Origin: a virus
DNA: 34,435 nt
IMG/VR virus record: IMGVR_UViG_3300020401_000047
Location: 1-34,435 of that record
Direction: 5' to 3' (one strand)
Part shown: in pieces, positions 1 to 7,727 of the stretch
Position numbering within the stretch: the first letter of the stretch is position 1
Layout of the letters: each line of letters starts with the position of its first letter
Notes under the pieces: generated by a model
What the model was told of the DNA's origin: nothing
The model's database searches: none
What the model saw: only the letters and a program-made list of their open reading frames with translations
Position numbers and translations under genes: made by a program

Positions 1-77
1 CTTACCCAACCCTGAACTTTCTCTTTTCTGATAGACATAAATACAGGCATATGACCTTCTGCATTCAGAAGATATAA
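1..77. repeat. Left copy of 77-bp terminal overlap
   Basis: Bases 1-77 are identical to 34359-34435. The frame of the tail nozzle gene continues through the repeat without interruption. The simplest reading is that this is the same DNA counted twice because a circular assembly was written as a line. A length of 77 is also a common assembler k-mer size, which favours an assembly overlap over a biological terminal repeat. The real genome length would then be 34,358 bp. Confidence 0.95.
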
Positions 78-1322
78 ATAGCCTTCCATTTGGTCTGATG
101 ACTCTCTTTGTGCTTCAATTGCAGTTGGTGTTCCAATAATATGCTCTGATAATAATGTGATTGAATCAGAGTTATAAGCTTGAGATATATCTGAAAATAT
201 AAATTCTCTTATAGCACCTTTTGACTTAGTTAAAAATACTATAGCTCCATCAAACTCTTGAGGTTGGACAGTTCCTGAGCCATAGCTTGTTTGTTTCTTA
301 ACTGTAATGGTCGAGGGTGTAAGAGGTTTGTTCTCACTAGTTGGCACAAAGAGTTCTTGCTCAGATGTAAAGATTGTAAGAAATCGAAATGATTGCATAG
401 CTTTGATCTCTGAGACTTGGTTCTCTGCAATTTGTATTTGGATAGATTCATCGTCATTTCCTATACCTATATCAAAATTAGTAAACTCTGCTATCTTTGA
501 CATGAATAGAAAGTTTGGTAAATCTCTGCTCCCCCCAAATATCAAACGTTGATCGTGTAATGTAACTGTTCTTGCAAATCCTCTGACAGAACTAAATACT
601 GGTTCTGCCCATTCTGTTATGGCATTTGTATTTGCTAAAGCTCCTGATAAGGTAGCAGTAACTTGTGTGCCACTTGTATAATTTGTTATTAGTGCATGAC
701 GTACTGTATTAGCTGAATCAACTAATCTTAGATACAAACCATTATATGCTGAAGTAAATGCAGTAGCACTAGCTGTTAATGTTACCGATCCACTTGTACC
801 ACTAGGAGTAATTGTAACACTGCCAGCTGCAAATTTATTATATGGTTGAAACTTCATACCTGATGATGTGTCAAACTCATATGCAGATCTTGCAAAATTT
901 GTTGCACTAGTTCTTGTCAGTTCTTGCATTGGCATATCAGGGTGAGTGATAAACATGGTATCACCACTTTGAGTTACAACTAAACTGCCAATCATTGCAG
1001 TGGTCCAAGGACAACTTGTTATTGTTTGTAAAAGATTTGTTGGGTCTGTTATATCTACTATTCTTAGTTTTGTATTACTAAAAAGCAGAATATAAGCTTC
1101 ATCTTCATCATAAACGTATGGTTCTGCCTGATAGTCCTCATTTGCGAGGGTCTGAAGGTATCTAAGCCCAGGTCGCCTAGTGCAACCACCCTGAGCCTTT
1201 AACCTTACGTTACGGAGTCTAAAAGCTCCATTTCTGTAAGCCTCAGCATCTACTCTAGATGACAAAAGAGGGGATAACTCCCCTGATGAAAAATTTGTAG
1301 TAAACTGTCTTAATAATGCCAT
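1..1322 (-). CDS. Tail nozzle protein, T7 gp12-like (N-terminal part, cut by window edge)
   Basis: This is the N-terminal 424+ codons of the tail tubular protein B that forms the distal tail tube or nozzle. It continues in the same frame at the other end of the window (34358 down to 33755), giving a 641-residue protein without a stop codon. The start is ATG at 1322 (MALLRQFTTNFSSGELSP), four bases after the TGA of the gp11-like gene. The opening FSSGELSPLL-S-R-D, followed by a region with GCTRRPGLRYL, is typical of podovirus nozzle proteins, as is the QRLIFGGSRDLPNFLFMS stretch. T7 gp12 is longer (about 790 residues). Adjacency to the gp11-like gene supports the call. Confidence 0.85.
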   Translation of the reverse strand, partial: MALLRQFTTNFSSGELSPLLSSRVDAEAYRNGAFRLRNVRLKAQGGCTRRPGLRYLQTLANEDYQAEPYVYDEDEAYILLFSNTKLRIVDITDPTNLLQTITSCPWTTAMIGSLVVTQSGDTMFITHPDMPMQELTRTSATNFARSAYEFDTSSGMKFQPYNKFAAGSVTITPSGTSGSVTLTASATAFTSAYNGLYLRLVDSANTVRHALITNYTSGTQVTATLSGALANTNAITEWAEPVFSSVRGFARTVTLHDQRLIFGGSRDLPNFLFMSKIAEFTNFDIGIGNDDESIQIQIAENQVSEIKAMQSFRFLTIFTSEQELFVPTSENKPLTPSTITVKKQTSYGSGTVQPQEFDGAIVFLTKSKGAIREFIFSDISQAYNSDSITLLSEHIIGTPTAIEAQRESSDQMEGYLYLLNAEGHMPVFMSIRKEKVQGWV

Positions 1323-1326
1323 TCAT

Positions 1327-1956
1327 TCAACTCGTTGTTTCTCCTTCGATCTTTGCATAAATACCTGATCCAAGTCTTATTCTATGAAATCTACTGAGAG
1401 CAACTTGTTGTGTGGTTACCTGTTGTGCATCTCTAGCTTTTGCTCTTCTAAACTGCACTTCAGCTAATTGACTGTAAGATCTTGCTATATCACCTTTTCT
1501 TGTAACTGCTAAAGCCAAAACTGATGCAAGGCGATATATAACCCATAAAGTAAATGCTGGTGGCCAATATTGTGTATCAACTCTAAATATATAATTTAGA
1601 ACTACTCTATCATTCTCATTAGCATTGAGATAGATTGCTCTTTCATAAATATCATATTGCTGAACTGCATCATCTATTGTTACAGTTTGAACTTGGACAA
1701 CTGCTGGTTCTGTAGGTAAAGCATAAGCAGCTGACCAACGATCTACTGGTGTATCAGCTAATCTAGATAATACTTTTTGACCAGTAGCAAAGTTCCAATT
1801 ATTTTGTGCTAAACAATCTTCGACAATATCTTCATAGCTTGTATTCATAACTAAGGCTTCATCAGTTCCCTCTGTAAATGATGAAAGTGGCTCCATGCCC
1901 ACCATAACCATAGCTCTTTGTGCTACCTCAATATCCGTCTTAGCTGTTTGTGGCAT
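1327..1956 (-). CDS. Tail adaptor, T7 gp11-like tail tubular protein A
   Basis: This 209-residue protein is close in length to T7 gp11 (about 196 residues), the ring that joins portal to nozzle. Family features are visible: an N-terminal IEVAQRAMVMVGMEPLSSF, then a short acidic NTSYEDIVEDCLAQNNWNFA segment, and later YWPPAFTLWVIYRLASVLA followed by a helical Arg/Lys-rich tail. The start ATG follows the upstream stop as TAAATG. It is followed after four bases by the nozzle gene, the normal podovirus order. Confidence 0.85.
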   Translation of the reverse strand: MPQTAKTDIEVAQRAMVMVGMEPLSSFTEGTDEALVMNTSYEDIVEDCLAQNNWNFATGQKVLSRLADTPVDRWSAAYALPTEPAVVQVQTVTIDDAVQQYDIYERAIYLNANENDRVVLNYIFRVDTQYWPPAFTLWVIYRLASVLALAVTRKGDIARSYSQLAEVQFRRAKARDAQQVTTQQVALSRFHRIRLGSGIYAKIEGETTS

Positions 1957-2211
1957 TTAATATGCTTTTCCCTTATCAAACATAACTTCATTCTTTTTAG
2001 GTCTAGTCTTATAAAGGTTTCTACCCATTGTCCGTAAGTTTTTTGATTTTTGAAATTCTAAGAAAGAACCATGAGCCACACCTACAATCATATTAGCTAC
2101 TCTTTCAGGTGCAGACATTTCACCAAAACTTTTATTTTTTTTCCTACTAAAATAATTCATAGTATTTTTTTTATTCATGAAGGAAGATTGTGGATCATTA
2201 GCGTACTTCAT
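1957..2211 (-). CDS. Small unknown basic protein in head-tail block
   Basis: This is an 84-residue basic protein that I do not recognise. It has an N-terminal Lys/Asn-rich stretch, a central APERVANMIVGVAHGSFLEF segment that could form a helix, and a basic C terminus. Its ATG shares the A of the upstream TAA stop (TAATG), and its own stop is followed directly by the gp11-like start. It therefore sits in a translationally coupled chain. The position between capsid and tail adaptor suggests a minor virion or assembly role, which is inference only. Confidence 0.6.
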   Translation of the reverse strand: MKYANDPQSSFMNKKNTMNYFSRKKNKSFGEMSAPERVANMIVGVAHGSFLEFQKSKNLRTMGRNLYKTRPKKNEVMFDKGKAY

Positions 2212-2255
2212 TAGTAACCTCTACCTTTACCTTTTCCCTTACCTTTTTTCTTCAT
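2211..2255 (-). CDS. Possible 14-residue Lys/Gly peptide
   Basis: This very short frame encodes MKKKGKGKGKGRGY. Support is contextual. Its ATG overlaps the upstream TAA (TAATG), its TAA overlaps the next ATG (TAATG), and a GGAG sequence lies about nine bases before the start. Without it there would be an unexplained 43-base gap in an otherwise gapless gene chain. It could also be only a leader that carries ribosomes to the next gene. Composition is extreme: apart from the initiator Met, only Lys, Gly, one Arg and one Tyr. Confidence 0.4.
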   Translation of the reverse strand: MKKKGKGKGKGRGY

Positions 2256-2410
2256 TATGCCATCTCCTTCTTTTTTGATTCTATAATTTTTTTCTTAAGA
2301 TCATCAGGTAAACTCTTTTGTTTGGCAGTTAGCATACTTTCATCATTGCCATTTTTTTTCTTTTTACCCATCATTTTATTATTAGGTTTAGGTTTGCTAT
2401 GCTTTGGCAT
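2255..2410 (-). CDS. Small Lys-rich protein
   Basis: This 51-residue, strongly basic protein begins MPKHSKPKPNNKMMGKKKK. The second half (LPDDLKKKIIESKKEMA) is probably helical. A GGGAG ribosome-binding sequence lies eight bases before the ATG. The first 14 bases overlap the end of the upstream frame. I assign no function. Small basic ORFs of this kind recur on both sides of the scaffold-capsid pair in this genome. Confidence 0.5.
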   Translation of the reverse strand: MPKHSKPKPNNKMMGKKKKNGNDESMLTAKQKSLPDDLKKKIIESKKKEMA

Positions 2411-2540
2411 CTACTCTACTCCCAAGTTTAACTTTATCTCCAAACTTTACTGTATACACAGTACCATTTGATGTTGTTACTTTATGTGAGGAAGTGGCCT
2501 TTACAGCCACCTCCTTAGTTTTAGTTGGTTTCTTAGCCAT
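2397..2540 (-). CDS. Small unknown protein with basic N terminus
   Basis: This is a 47-residue protein with a basic N terminus (MAKKPTKTKE), followed by a beta-like segment (TSNGTVYTVKFGDKVKLG). The start ATG shares one base with the TAA of the upstream capsid-adjacent gene. Its stop lies inside the next overlapping frame. No family is recognised. The location next to the capsid suggests a minor virion component, but nothing in the sequence proves it. Confidence 0.55.
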   Translation of the reverse strand: MAKKPTKTKEVAVKATSSHKVTTSNGTVYTVKFGDKVKLGSRVDAKA

Positions 2541-2800
2541 TATCTACTGTCCGAAGTCATGCTAACGATATCAGCAGTGTCAATTGCTGATCCGTCATTT
2601 GATACGACAGTTGTGATACCAAAACCATTAGATGCATTGATAAATATTACATCGCCAACATTCATCTCATTGACTAATGCATTAAAATATCCAGCTGTAT
2701 CTATTGTGTTTAGGTTGTCACCAGATGATTTGTAATTCCAGATATGGAACCCATTACCAGCATAGGAAACTAAACTTAAGTCTGCTTGAACTAACGCCAT
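2540..2800 (-). CDS. Capsid-adjacent small protein (possible head decoration)
   Basis: This 86-residue protein begins MALVQADLSLVSYAGNGFHI and contains a YKSS...DTAGYFN...VGDVIFI core. I recognise this as a small family often encoded just after the major capsid gene in phages. The beta-rich sequence would suit a capsid decoration or spike-base protein. Family function is not established, so this role is inference from position. It starts ten bases after the capsid stop, with an AGGAGG-type ribosome-binding site. Confidence 0.6.
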   Translation of the reverse strand: MALVQADLSLVSYAGNGFHIWNYKSSGDNLNTIDTAGYFNALVNEMNVGDVIFINASNGFGITTVVSNDGSAIDTADIVSMTSDSR

Positions 2801-2809
2801 GTCTACCTC

Positions 2810-3649
2810 CTATTTCTTTAGTTCCATTTCAAATACACCCTCAGCATCGATTAAGACTGCATTCTGTTGCATTTTGTTTAATACAAAATAACTGTCTTTA
2901 TCGTTGTGATATTGCATATTTGAAGTGATATCTGTACCGATTGCATGAGCAACAGCATCTCTGTGGTAAGCAAAACACTCTCTGTGTGTTGTACCAGCTG
3001 CTCCTGATCCATTTGTTTCAGTTAGACCTGAATGTGCAAACCACATAAAGCCTAACCATCTTTTGGCAGTTACACCATTTGGAAAAGGAAGATCTGCTTC
3101 ACCGACATATTCTGCTCTTGAGAATTGATCGATTGCCATTAGTTGCGACCATTGCTCCCAACCAACAACTGCGTATCTCTGACCATCATCAGGCACACTA
3201 TTGTTACCAAACTTTTCCATAAGCTCTAATGCCCAGGTTAAAGTTATTCCGTTAGAAGTTTCATCATGCGCTGATGTTGTGGTAGTCATCTGATTTAGTA
3301 TTAGTTCATCAGTTTTTCTACCTAGAGCATATGCACCTGATTGTTGTGCAACTTGCATCTCGTCATGGTTGATTCTTAACTGATCTAGATCATCGACCCA
3401 CTCACCAGCAAAGAAGTCCTCAACTGTAACAGATACATTGGTATGTGCAAGATTCATTGGTGCTACGTTACCATGCCTTGCTTTAGTAGTAGCAAAACCT
3501 TTACCGATTTTTTGGAATGTTGTTTTGTTCTTAACACCATTTCTAGTACGAACAGTATTCCTAAGTTTTGAACCCATACGTTGATAAGCAACGTGTACTC
3601 CAGATTCAAACTCCTCAATAAAGGAAGTGCTTATGGTATTTAAAGCCAT
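2810..3649 (-). CDS. Major capsid protein
   Basis: This 279-residue protein is the shell subunit, called from position just downstream of the scaffold and from its sequence. It has an N-terminal helix (ISTSFIEEFESGVHVAYQRMGSKL), followed by a basic strand-rich segment and a conserved-looking VEDFFAGEWVDDLDQLRI stretch. The centre contains GQRYAVVGWEQWSQLM, a pattern seen in podovirus HK97-fold capsid proteins. It is shorter than T7 gp10A (345 residues). The ribosome-binding site GGAGG lies about six bases before ATG. Capsid identity is very likely; assignment to a subfamily is not made. Confidence 0.85.
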   Translation of the reverse strand: MALNTISTSFIEEFESGVHVAYQRMGSKLRNTVRTRNGVKNKTTFQKIGKGFATTKARHGNVAPMNLAHTNVSVTVEDFFAGEWVDDLDQLRINHDEMQVAQQSGAYALGRKTDELILNQMTTTTSAHDETSNGITLTWALELMEKFGNNSVPDDGQRYAVVGWEQWSQLMAIDQFSRAEYVGEADLPFPNGVTAKRWLGFMWFAHSGLTETNGSGAAGTTHRECFAYHRDAVAHAIGTDITSNMQYHNDKDSYFVLNKMQQNAVLIDAEGVFEMELKK

Positions 3650-3721
3650 TATAGCCTCCGTTATAGGTTAATATTTATACTATTCTGGTTATTCGCTTCA
3701 CTACTACCTTGAAGTTATTCC

Positions 3722-3762
3722 ATTACTGGGCCTCTAAGTAGTTCTACGAGCCTTCTAGTAAT
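3722..3762 (-). promoter_or_regulatory. Inverted repeat in capsid leader
   Basis: The 141-base gap between scaffold and capsid genes is one of the few gaps in the late block. It holds an imperfect hairpin with outer arms ATTACT (3722-3727) and AGTAAT (3757-3762) and an inner TAG/CTA pairing. A second weak dyad (GTTTC...GAAAC) lies near 3770-3787. No T-tract follows on the transcribed strand, so it may be a leader or processing site for capsid mRNA and not a terminator. Confidence 0.35.
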
Positions 3763-3790
3763 TACAATGTTTCAGAAAAAAGAAACTTTG

Positions 3791-4597
3791 TTAATTCACA
3801 TTACTTTGTTTCTGTTTTGCTAATTGTGCTGACATGGCTCTTACTTTTGCTACATGAGATGGATCTCCACCATTTTGCCAATACTTTGGATCTCTTTGAG
3901 CAGCCATAAGATCTTCTCTAGTCACAGTTTCCTGAAACTCAGTAGTAGATGTCATATTAAACTTTGGTTGACCATTTAGCTCCATGATGCCTTCAAACAG
4001 CTTAACCATACCAGCTGAAGCTGGAATACCAGCAAAAACATTATATTCTTCTTCTGTAAATACACTATTTGCCCAAGTATCAACTCTTTCAAGCCTTCTA
4101 TCTGCGTGTTCACCAAGTGCTTCTGACTCAACATTCCAGTCAGGACCTGATTGTGCTTGTTGCGTAAGATACTCACTAACAAAATCAGAAAACTCATCTT
4201 GAGTTAAAGCCATATCGTGTGCTTTTTCTCTAAACCAGCCCAGCATATGATCGTCATCAGGTATAGCTACGTCATTACCTTCTTCGTCTTTGATTTCAAT
4301 TTTGTAATCACCAGCACTTACTGGAACATCTTTGGAAGCTTCTTGGTTAATCTCTTCAACAAGTTCTGCTTTAATTTCATCACGCCTTGTATGAAATTTT
4401 GTTTCCAATTGCTTATAGCTTGTCTGTAATTGTTGAGGGGTTTCGAACTTAGGGTCAAGCCACTCAGGTCTTTCGGTTGAGTCTTTTTGCTCAACTTCGT
4501 TTTGTTCTCCTGAGTCTTTTGCACTCTGGACTTCAACTCCTTCTTGTTGATCTTGGCTTTCATTGCTTTCTGTAACGACTTCTTGCTCATTAGACAT
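3791..4597 (-). CDS. Scaffolding (capsid assembly) protein, T7 gp9-like
   Basis: This is a 268-residue acidic protein just upstream of the capsid gene. T7 gp9 has about 307 residues. The first 45 residues are rich in Glu, Gln, Ser and Asp and are probably disordered. Next comes RPEWLDPKFETPQQLQTSYKQL, a typical podovirus scaffold segment, then an acidic middle and a helical C-terminal third ending in Gln/Lys-rich sequence. It would fill the procapsid and be lost or released on maturation. ATG at 4597 is preceded by AGGAGA. Confidence 0.8.
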   Translation of the reverse strand: MSNEQEVVTESNESQDQQEGVEVQSAKDSGEQNEVEQKDSTERPEWLDPKFETPQQLQTSYKQLETKFHTRRDEIKAELVEEINQEASKDVPVSAGDYKIEIKDEEGNDVAIPDDDHMLGWFREKAHDMALTQDEFSDFVSEYLTQQAQSGPDWNVESEALGEHADRRLERVDTWANSVFTEEEYNVFAGIPASAGMVKLFEGIMELNGQPKFNMTSTTEFQETVTREDLMAAQRDPKYWQNGGDPSHVAKVRAMSAQLAKQKQSNVN

Positions 4598-4609
4598 ATC
4601 TTCTCCTAT

Positions 4610-4879
4610 TTAACAGTCCCACTTTCTTAACGCTTTATTAATTCTGCTATTTGGATCATTAGCAGTCTTTTTACTAGTCAATTTCTTTTTCATTCCCATC
4701 ATTCTTTTACAGAACGATCTACGTCTAGCAGCTGCTTTTGGACTTTTCTTTGCTTCTTTCGCAGAAACTGGACGTTTGATATTCTTCCCTTGACGACGTA
4801 GACTTGCTCTTCCTTTGGCATTGAGTCCTCCACTTGGATTTTTGCCTTCTTTTCTTTGCCATGCTGGTGTTTTTGCCAT
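4610..4879 (-). CDS. Small basic protein, AWQRKEGKNP family
   Basis: This 89-residue, Lys/Arg-rich protein opens MAKTPAWQRKEGKNPSGGLN, continues with AKGRASLRR, and ends with DPNSRINKALRKWDC. I recognise this as a conserved small family widespread in marine phages (I believe DUF6321). Its function is unknown. It contains two Cys (SFCKRM and the final residue). It is the third of three consecutive small basic proteins between the portal and the scaffold. A virion-internal DNA-binding role is only a guess. Confidence 0.7.
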   Translation of the reverse strand: MAKTPAWQRKEGKNPSGGLNAKGRASLRRQGKNIKRPVSAKEAKKSPKAAARRRSFCKRMMGMKKKLTSKKTANDPNSRINKALRKWDC

Positions 4880-4882
4880 GAT

Positions 4883-5113
4883 CTACGTCCTTGCATATGT
4901 TGGTTTTTTACCACCACTCTCAGGGTTTGTCTTTCTCTTTCTTGCAACAGCTGCTCTTTTTTCTTTTACACTCATTCTTGCAGCTTTAGATGATGGTACA
5001 CATTTAGGATATTTTCTACCATCACCCATCTTTCTACCACACTTAGGGTGTTTACCATCTTTCTTTGTGGATATATCTACCCAGTTTTCATTGAACCACT
5101 TAGTAAGACTCAT
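4883..5113 (-). CDS. Small conserved basic protein, KWFNENWVDI family
   Basis: This is a 76-residue protein with a Trp-rich N terminus (LTKWFNENWVDI), then HPKCGRKMGDGRKYPKC, where two Cys-containing motifs could bind a metal, and a Lys/Arg-rich C terminus (KRAAVARKRKTN). I have seen this pattern as a small domain in large-phage and marine-phage proteins of unknown function. ATGA coupling links it to the upstream 48-residue frame. No function is assigned. Confidence 0.7.
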   Translation of the reverse strand: MSLTKWFNENWVDISTKKDGKHPKCGRKMGDGRKYPKCVPSSKAARMSVKEKRAAVARKRKTNPESGGKKPTYART

Positions 5114-5256
5114 GCTGACCTATATTTACCACCCATTTTCTTATATAAACGAACAAGTTGGCCACTAGCATATGCTGATGGCCATTTCTTCACTCTTGCT
5201 TTTACAATTGCTTTTGCTCTAGCATATAGTTTAGGATTGGTTGGTTTGCTCGCCAT
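5110..5256 (-). CDS. Small YPSAYA-type basic protein
   Basis: This 48-residue protein starts at ATG 5256 and ends in the ATGA that opens the next gene. The pattern NPKLYARAKAIVKARVKKWP, then SAYASGQLVRLYKKMGGKYR, matches a small conserved phage protein type with a YPSAYA...YK..GG.YR signature (here WPSAYA). It overlaps the end of the upstream gene by 26 bases. Function is unknown. It forms a cassette with the two following small basic proteins. Confidence 0.65.
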   Translation of the reverse strand: MASKPTNPKLYARAKAIVKARVKKWPSAYASGQLVRLYKKMGGKYRSA

Positions 5257-5506
5257 TGATCCTCCCTTGTTCAGTTCTATGTTTTATTAATGCCACGACC
5301 CACCTCTGACCTTCAAAGTGAGCAAGACTTTCGATTTGTACTCCAGCACCATGAACGTTGCCCGTTGTGATGTTTTCCAAATACTGAAGGAACAGTTTGC
5401 CAACCCCTGAACCAAAAAGAGCATAGGCTTTATTATTAAGATCAGCTTCAACTTCAGCAGTGTAACTTCGACCATCGACAGATGCATTGATTTTTTCCTT
5501 TTTCAT
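5231..5506 (-). CDS. Unknown 91-residue protein after portal
   Basis: This is an uncharacterised 91-residue protein directly coupled to the portal stop. The N-terminal KINASVDGRSYTAEVEADL suggests a small beta-rich domain, followed by a helical LFGSGVGKLFLQYLENI. The C terminus is basic. I do not recognise a family. The start ATG at 5506 shares a base with the portal stop codon. Confidence 0.6.
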   Translation of the reverse strand: MKKEKINASVDGRSYTAEVEADLNNKAYALFGSGVGKLFLQYLENITTGNVHGAGVQIESLAHFEGQRWVVALIKHRTEQGRINGEQTNQS

Positions 5507-7083
5507 TATTGTCCTCGTTGTTGTTGCATTAATTGTAATGCCATATCAATGTTCCCTTGTACTTCATCTCTACTAGCCAATAATTCTTCTTTTACACCAA
5601 ACTTAGATGCAAGATATCTTATTACCTCTTCTTGATTATACAGTGCTGGTGTTATGTCAGGACCAAATGTTCCAGATACAGTTTGCTGAAATCTAACAAA
5701 GTCAGCAACATCTTGTTGATCTTGAGCCCTTAGTAATGGAGAAACAGGTACAATTCTTATTTCCCTACCATCAACTTTTGGTATATCCAAGATACCTTGT
5801 TTCGAATAGATGTAAACAATTCTCTCAACCAATGGGTGGAGAAATTCTTTCTGCATTCGTCCTGCGACTGCTCCCATATCTCTTGCCACGTCAGCAAGCC
5901 TTTCTGAAACTTCTGTTGCTGACAATGGTGTTTTCGCATTTGCTCTTGAATCGAGTTCATCAATATACATAGCCTTCCTGACATTTCTTCTCATATCCTC
6001 CAGTATAAGTTGACCAACATCAAATCGTGCTGGACTTTGTAAAGATTCTAAAGTTGACCCAGGGCTTCGTGGTATAAATGTCCCAGGCTGTATAGTAATA
6101 TTATCAGGATTAAATACTCCATCATCGTCATAAACATATGCACCTCCTATTGCCATTTCAGCATTTTCTAATATTAGCTGAACAGTAAGATTCAATGTTT
6201 TGATTGCTGGCATTGCTTGTAATACAGGACCTCTGCCCCATACTTCCATACCTGATTTTGACCATCTAGTCGTTAACCAAGGTAATGACCCTTTGCCTTT
6301 TAGCTTTTGTTGTTGAAGTATATGATTGTCTGTTTCTGAAATGAGGTAGTATGTATATTCATCTTTGAACTTATCATCACTATCAAACATAGTAGCTTCT
6401 ATTATTCTAGTTTTTCTATGTGGATCTCTTTTCTGAATAAGCTCCATATCTTTACTGTACTTGGCATCAGGATATCTATGCTTTATGTCAGTGATTTCAC
6501 AATCATAGTTCCATCTAAACCAATCAGTAACTTGATCCATAGCACCTGATAAAAGTGCCACGTTATTTGGTGGTACAGCAGTAAAATGGAGATCGCCAAC
6601 AAAACGTCCTGATTCAACAAGCATATTCATTGTACCAATACCAAGGTCTTGTAATCCTTCATGAAACTCAGAATTAAAATTACTATTCCTTAGTCCTTCA
6701 TGTAGTAACTCTGTAATATCATCTAACTCTCTTAAAACTTGTGAGTTAATCTGATCTTGTGGATACTCAGGTCCTGGGGCAAGTTTAAAAGCTCGACCAT
6801 TTGGAGGAAAAAAGCCAAGCTGAAGTCTTGAGGCAAACCTAGGGAGTCCAGTTACTGCTGTTTCATCATAAATATTTTCTGTACGTCTTTGACCAGCATA
6901 TTCACCAAAGAAACTTTCTCTGTGTGGTAAAACGTAATCGTAAATCTCTTCCCATATATCAGACCAATTCTGCCATCTACCTTTGGCTTTCTTGTATCTG
7001 TTCATAACCTTTTGATATTCAGCACGATTTTTTGTGCCACCTGAAGGTGCTGGATCGGCATCACCACCATAACCATCACGCAT
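5506..7083 (-). CDS. Portal (head-tail connector) protein, T7 gp8-like
   Basis: This 525-residue protein matches the length of T7 gp8 (536). It forms the dodecameric portal through which DNA is packaged and ejected. Family-type features include an early RYKKAKGRWQNWSDIWEEIYDYVLP followed by an RTENIYDETA segment, a central LPWLTTRWSKS with GRGPVLQAMPAIKTLN, and a C-terminal TATEVSERL-like SATEVSERLADVARDMG stretch. I place the start at ATG 7083 because GGGAGG lies eight bases upstream. The GTG at 7092 would include that site. The start overlaps the previous gene by eight bases. Confidence 0.9.
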   Translation of the reverse strand: MRDGYGGDADPAPSGGTKNRAEYQKVMNRYKKAKGRWQNWSDIWEEIYDYVLPHRESFFGEYAGQRRTENIYDETAVTGLPRFASRLQLGFFPPNGRAFKLAPGPEYPQDQINSQVLRELDDITELLHEGLRNSNFNSEFHEGLQDLGIGTMNMLVESGRFVGDLHFTAVPPNNVALLSGAMDQVTDWFRWNYDCEITDIKHRYPDAKYSKDMELIQKRDPHRKTRIIEATMFDSDDKFKDEYTYYLISETDNHILQQQKLKGKGSLPWLTTRWSKSGMEVWGRGPVLQAMPAIKTLNLTVQLILENAEMAIGGAYVYDDDGVFNPDNITIQPGTFIPRSPGSTLESLQSPARFDVGQLILEDMRRNVRKAMYIDELDSRANAKTPLSATEVSERLADVARDMGAVAGRMQKEFLHPLVERIVYIYSKQGILDIPKVDGREIRIVPVSPLLRAQDQQDVADFVRFQQTVSGTFGPDITPALYNQEEVIRYLASKFGVKEELLASRDEVQGNIDMALQLMQQQRGQ

Positions 7084-7321
7084 TGTAGCCACCTCCCATA
7101 TTTTTAGTTTTATTCAAACGTCTAAAACCTGTAAAATCTTCTAATTCTGTGCTTTGCAATGATCTTTGACCAATTTTATTTGTTGCAATCTTACGAATCC
7201 TTTCTTTTTTTTCAAACTGTTGTCTTGCAGCTTCTTCTTCATTAATTCTCTTTTGTTCAGCTTTTCGCTTCTTTAATTCAGGATCTTCTGCTGGTTTTGG
7301 TGTTTTAAACATACTACCCAT
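7076..7321 (-). CDS. Small charged protein upstream of portal
   Basis: This is an 81-residue protein beginning MGSMFKTPKP. A long charged helix, probably a coiled coil (DPELKKRKAEQKRINEEEAA and onward), is followed by a Gly-rich C terminus. The start at 7321 is chosen because GGAG lies six bases upstream. An ATG at 7312 is the alternative. It overlaps both neighbours by eight bases. Small Lys/Glu-rich proteins before the portal are common in podoviruses and have no known function. Confidence 0.65.
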   Translation of the reverse strand: MGSMFKTPKPAEDPELKKRKAEQKRINEEEAARQQFEKKERIRKIATNKIGQRSLQSTELEDFTGFRRLNKTKNMGGGYNA

Positions 7322-7727
7322 TTGATTGCTCCAATAAATCTTTTGCATCAAAGATGACTTTTCCATTCAATCTACGCAATTCACAATACAATTGAAATGG
7401 AGTTAAAATCCAAAATTTTCTTATATTACATAGATGTTTTACAAAACTTACGCAATAAAATAGCCTTGGCATATAAATTGGCTTGTCTTTAACATCAATT
7501 TCCAAACATTCTCCTCCGAGATGCATATTAAGCACTAATTCAGTAGCTTTTTCACCTTTTAAGGTGTGAAAATGGAATCCATTTGTAGTTAATTCTAATT
7601 TTTTCCATAAATCTAACTCAGGATCATAATTTACTGCATAAACATGAGAAAAGCCAAATCGGTGTTTGGTAAAATACTTCCAAATACCTATATTTTTGCT
7701 TTCACAGAAGCATATTATCCATTTCAT
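7314..7727 (-). CDS. Possible permuted papain-fold (NlpC/P60-like) protein
   Basis: This 137-residue protein lies between the large terminase and the portal. A His occurs in FGFSHVYAV (about residue 28) and a Cys in LFYCVSFVKHLCNI (about residue 92). The order His-then-Cys, with the Cys starting a hydrophobic helix, fits the permuted NlpC/P60 or YiiX-like papain fold, which includes amidases and peptidases. This is a pattern match by eye and not a confirmed family. The start overlaps the terminase stop as ATGA, and the stop overlaps the next start. Confidence 0.4.
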   Translation of the reverse strand: MKWIICFCESKNIGIWKYFTKHRFGFSHVYAVNYDPELDLWKKLELTTNGFHFHTLKGEKATELVLNMHLGGECLEIDVKDKPIYMPRLFYCVSFVKHLCNIRKFWILTPFQLYCELRRLNGKVIFDAKDLLEQSNG

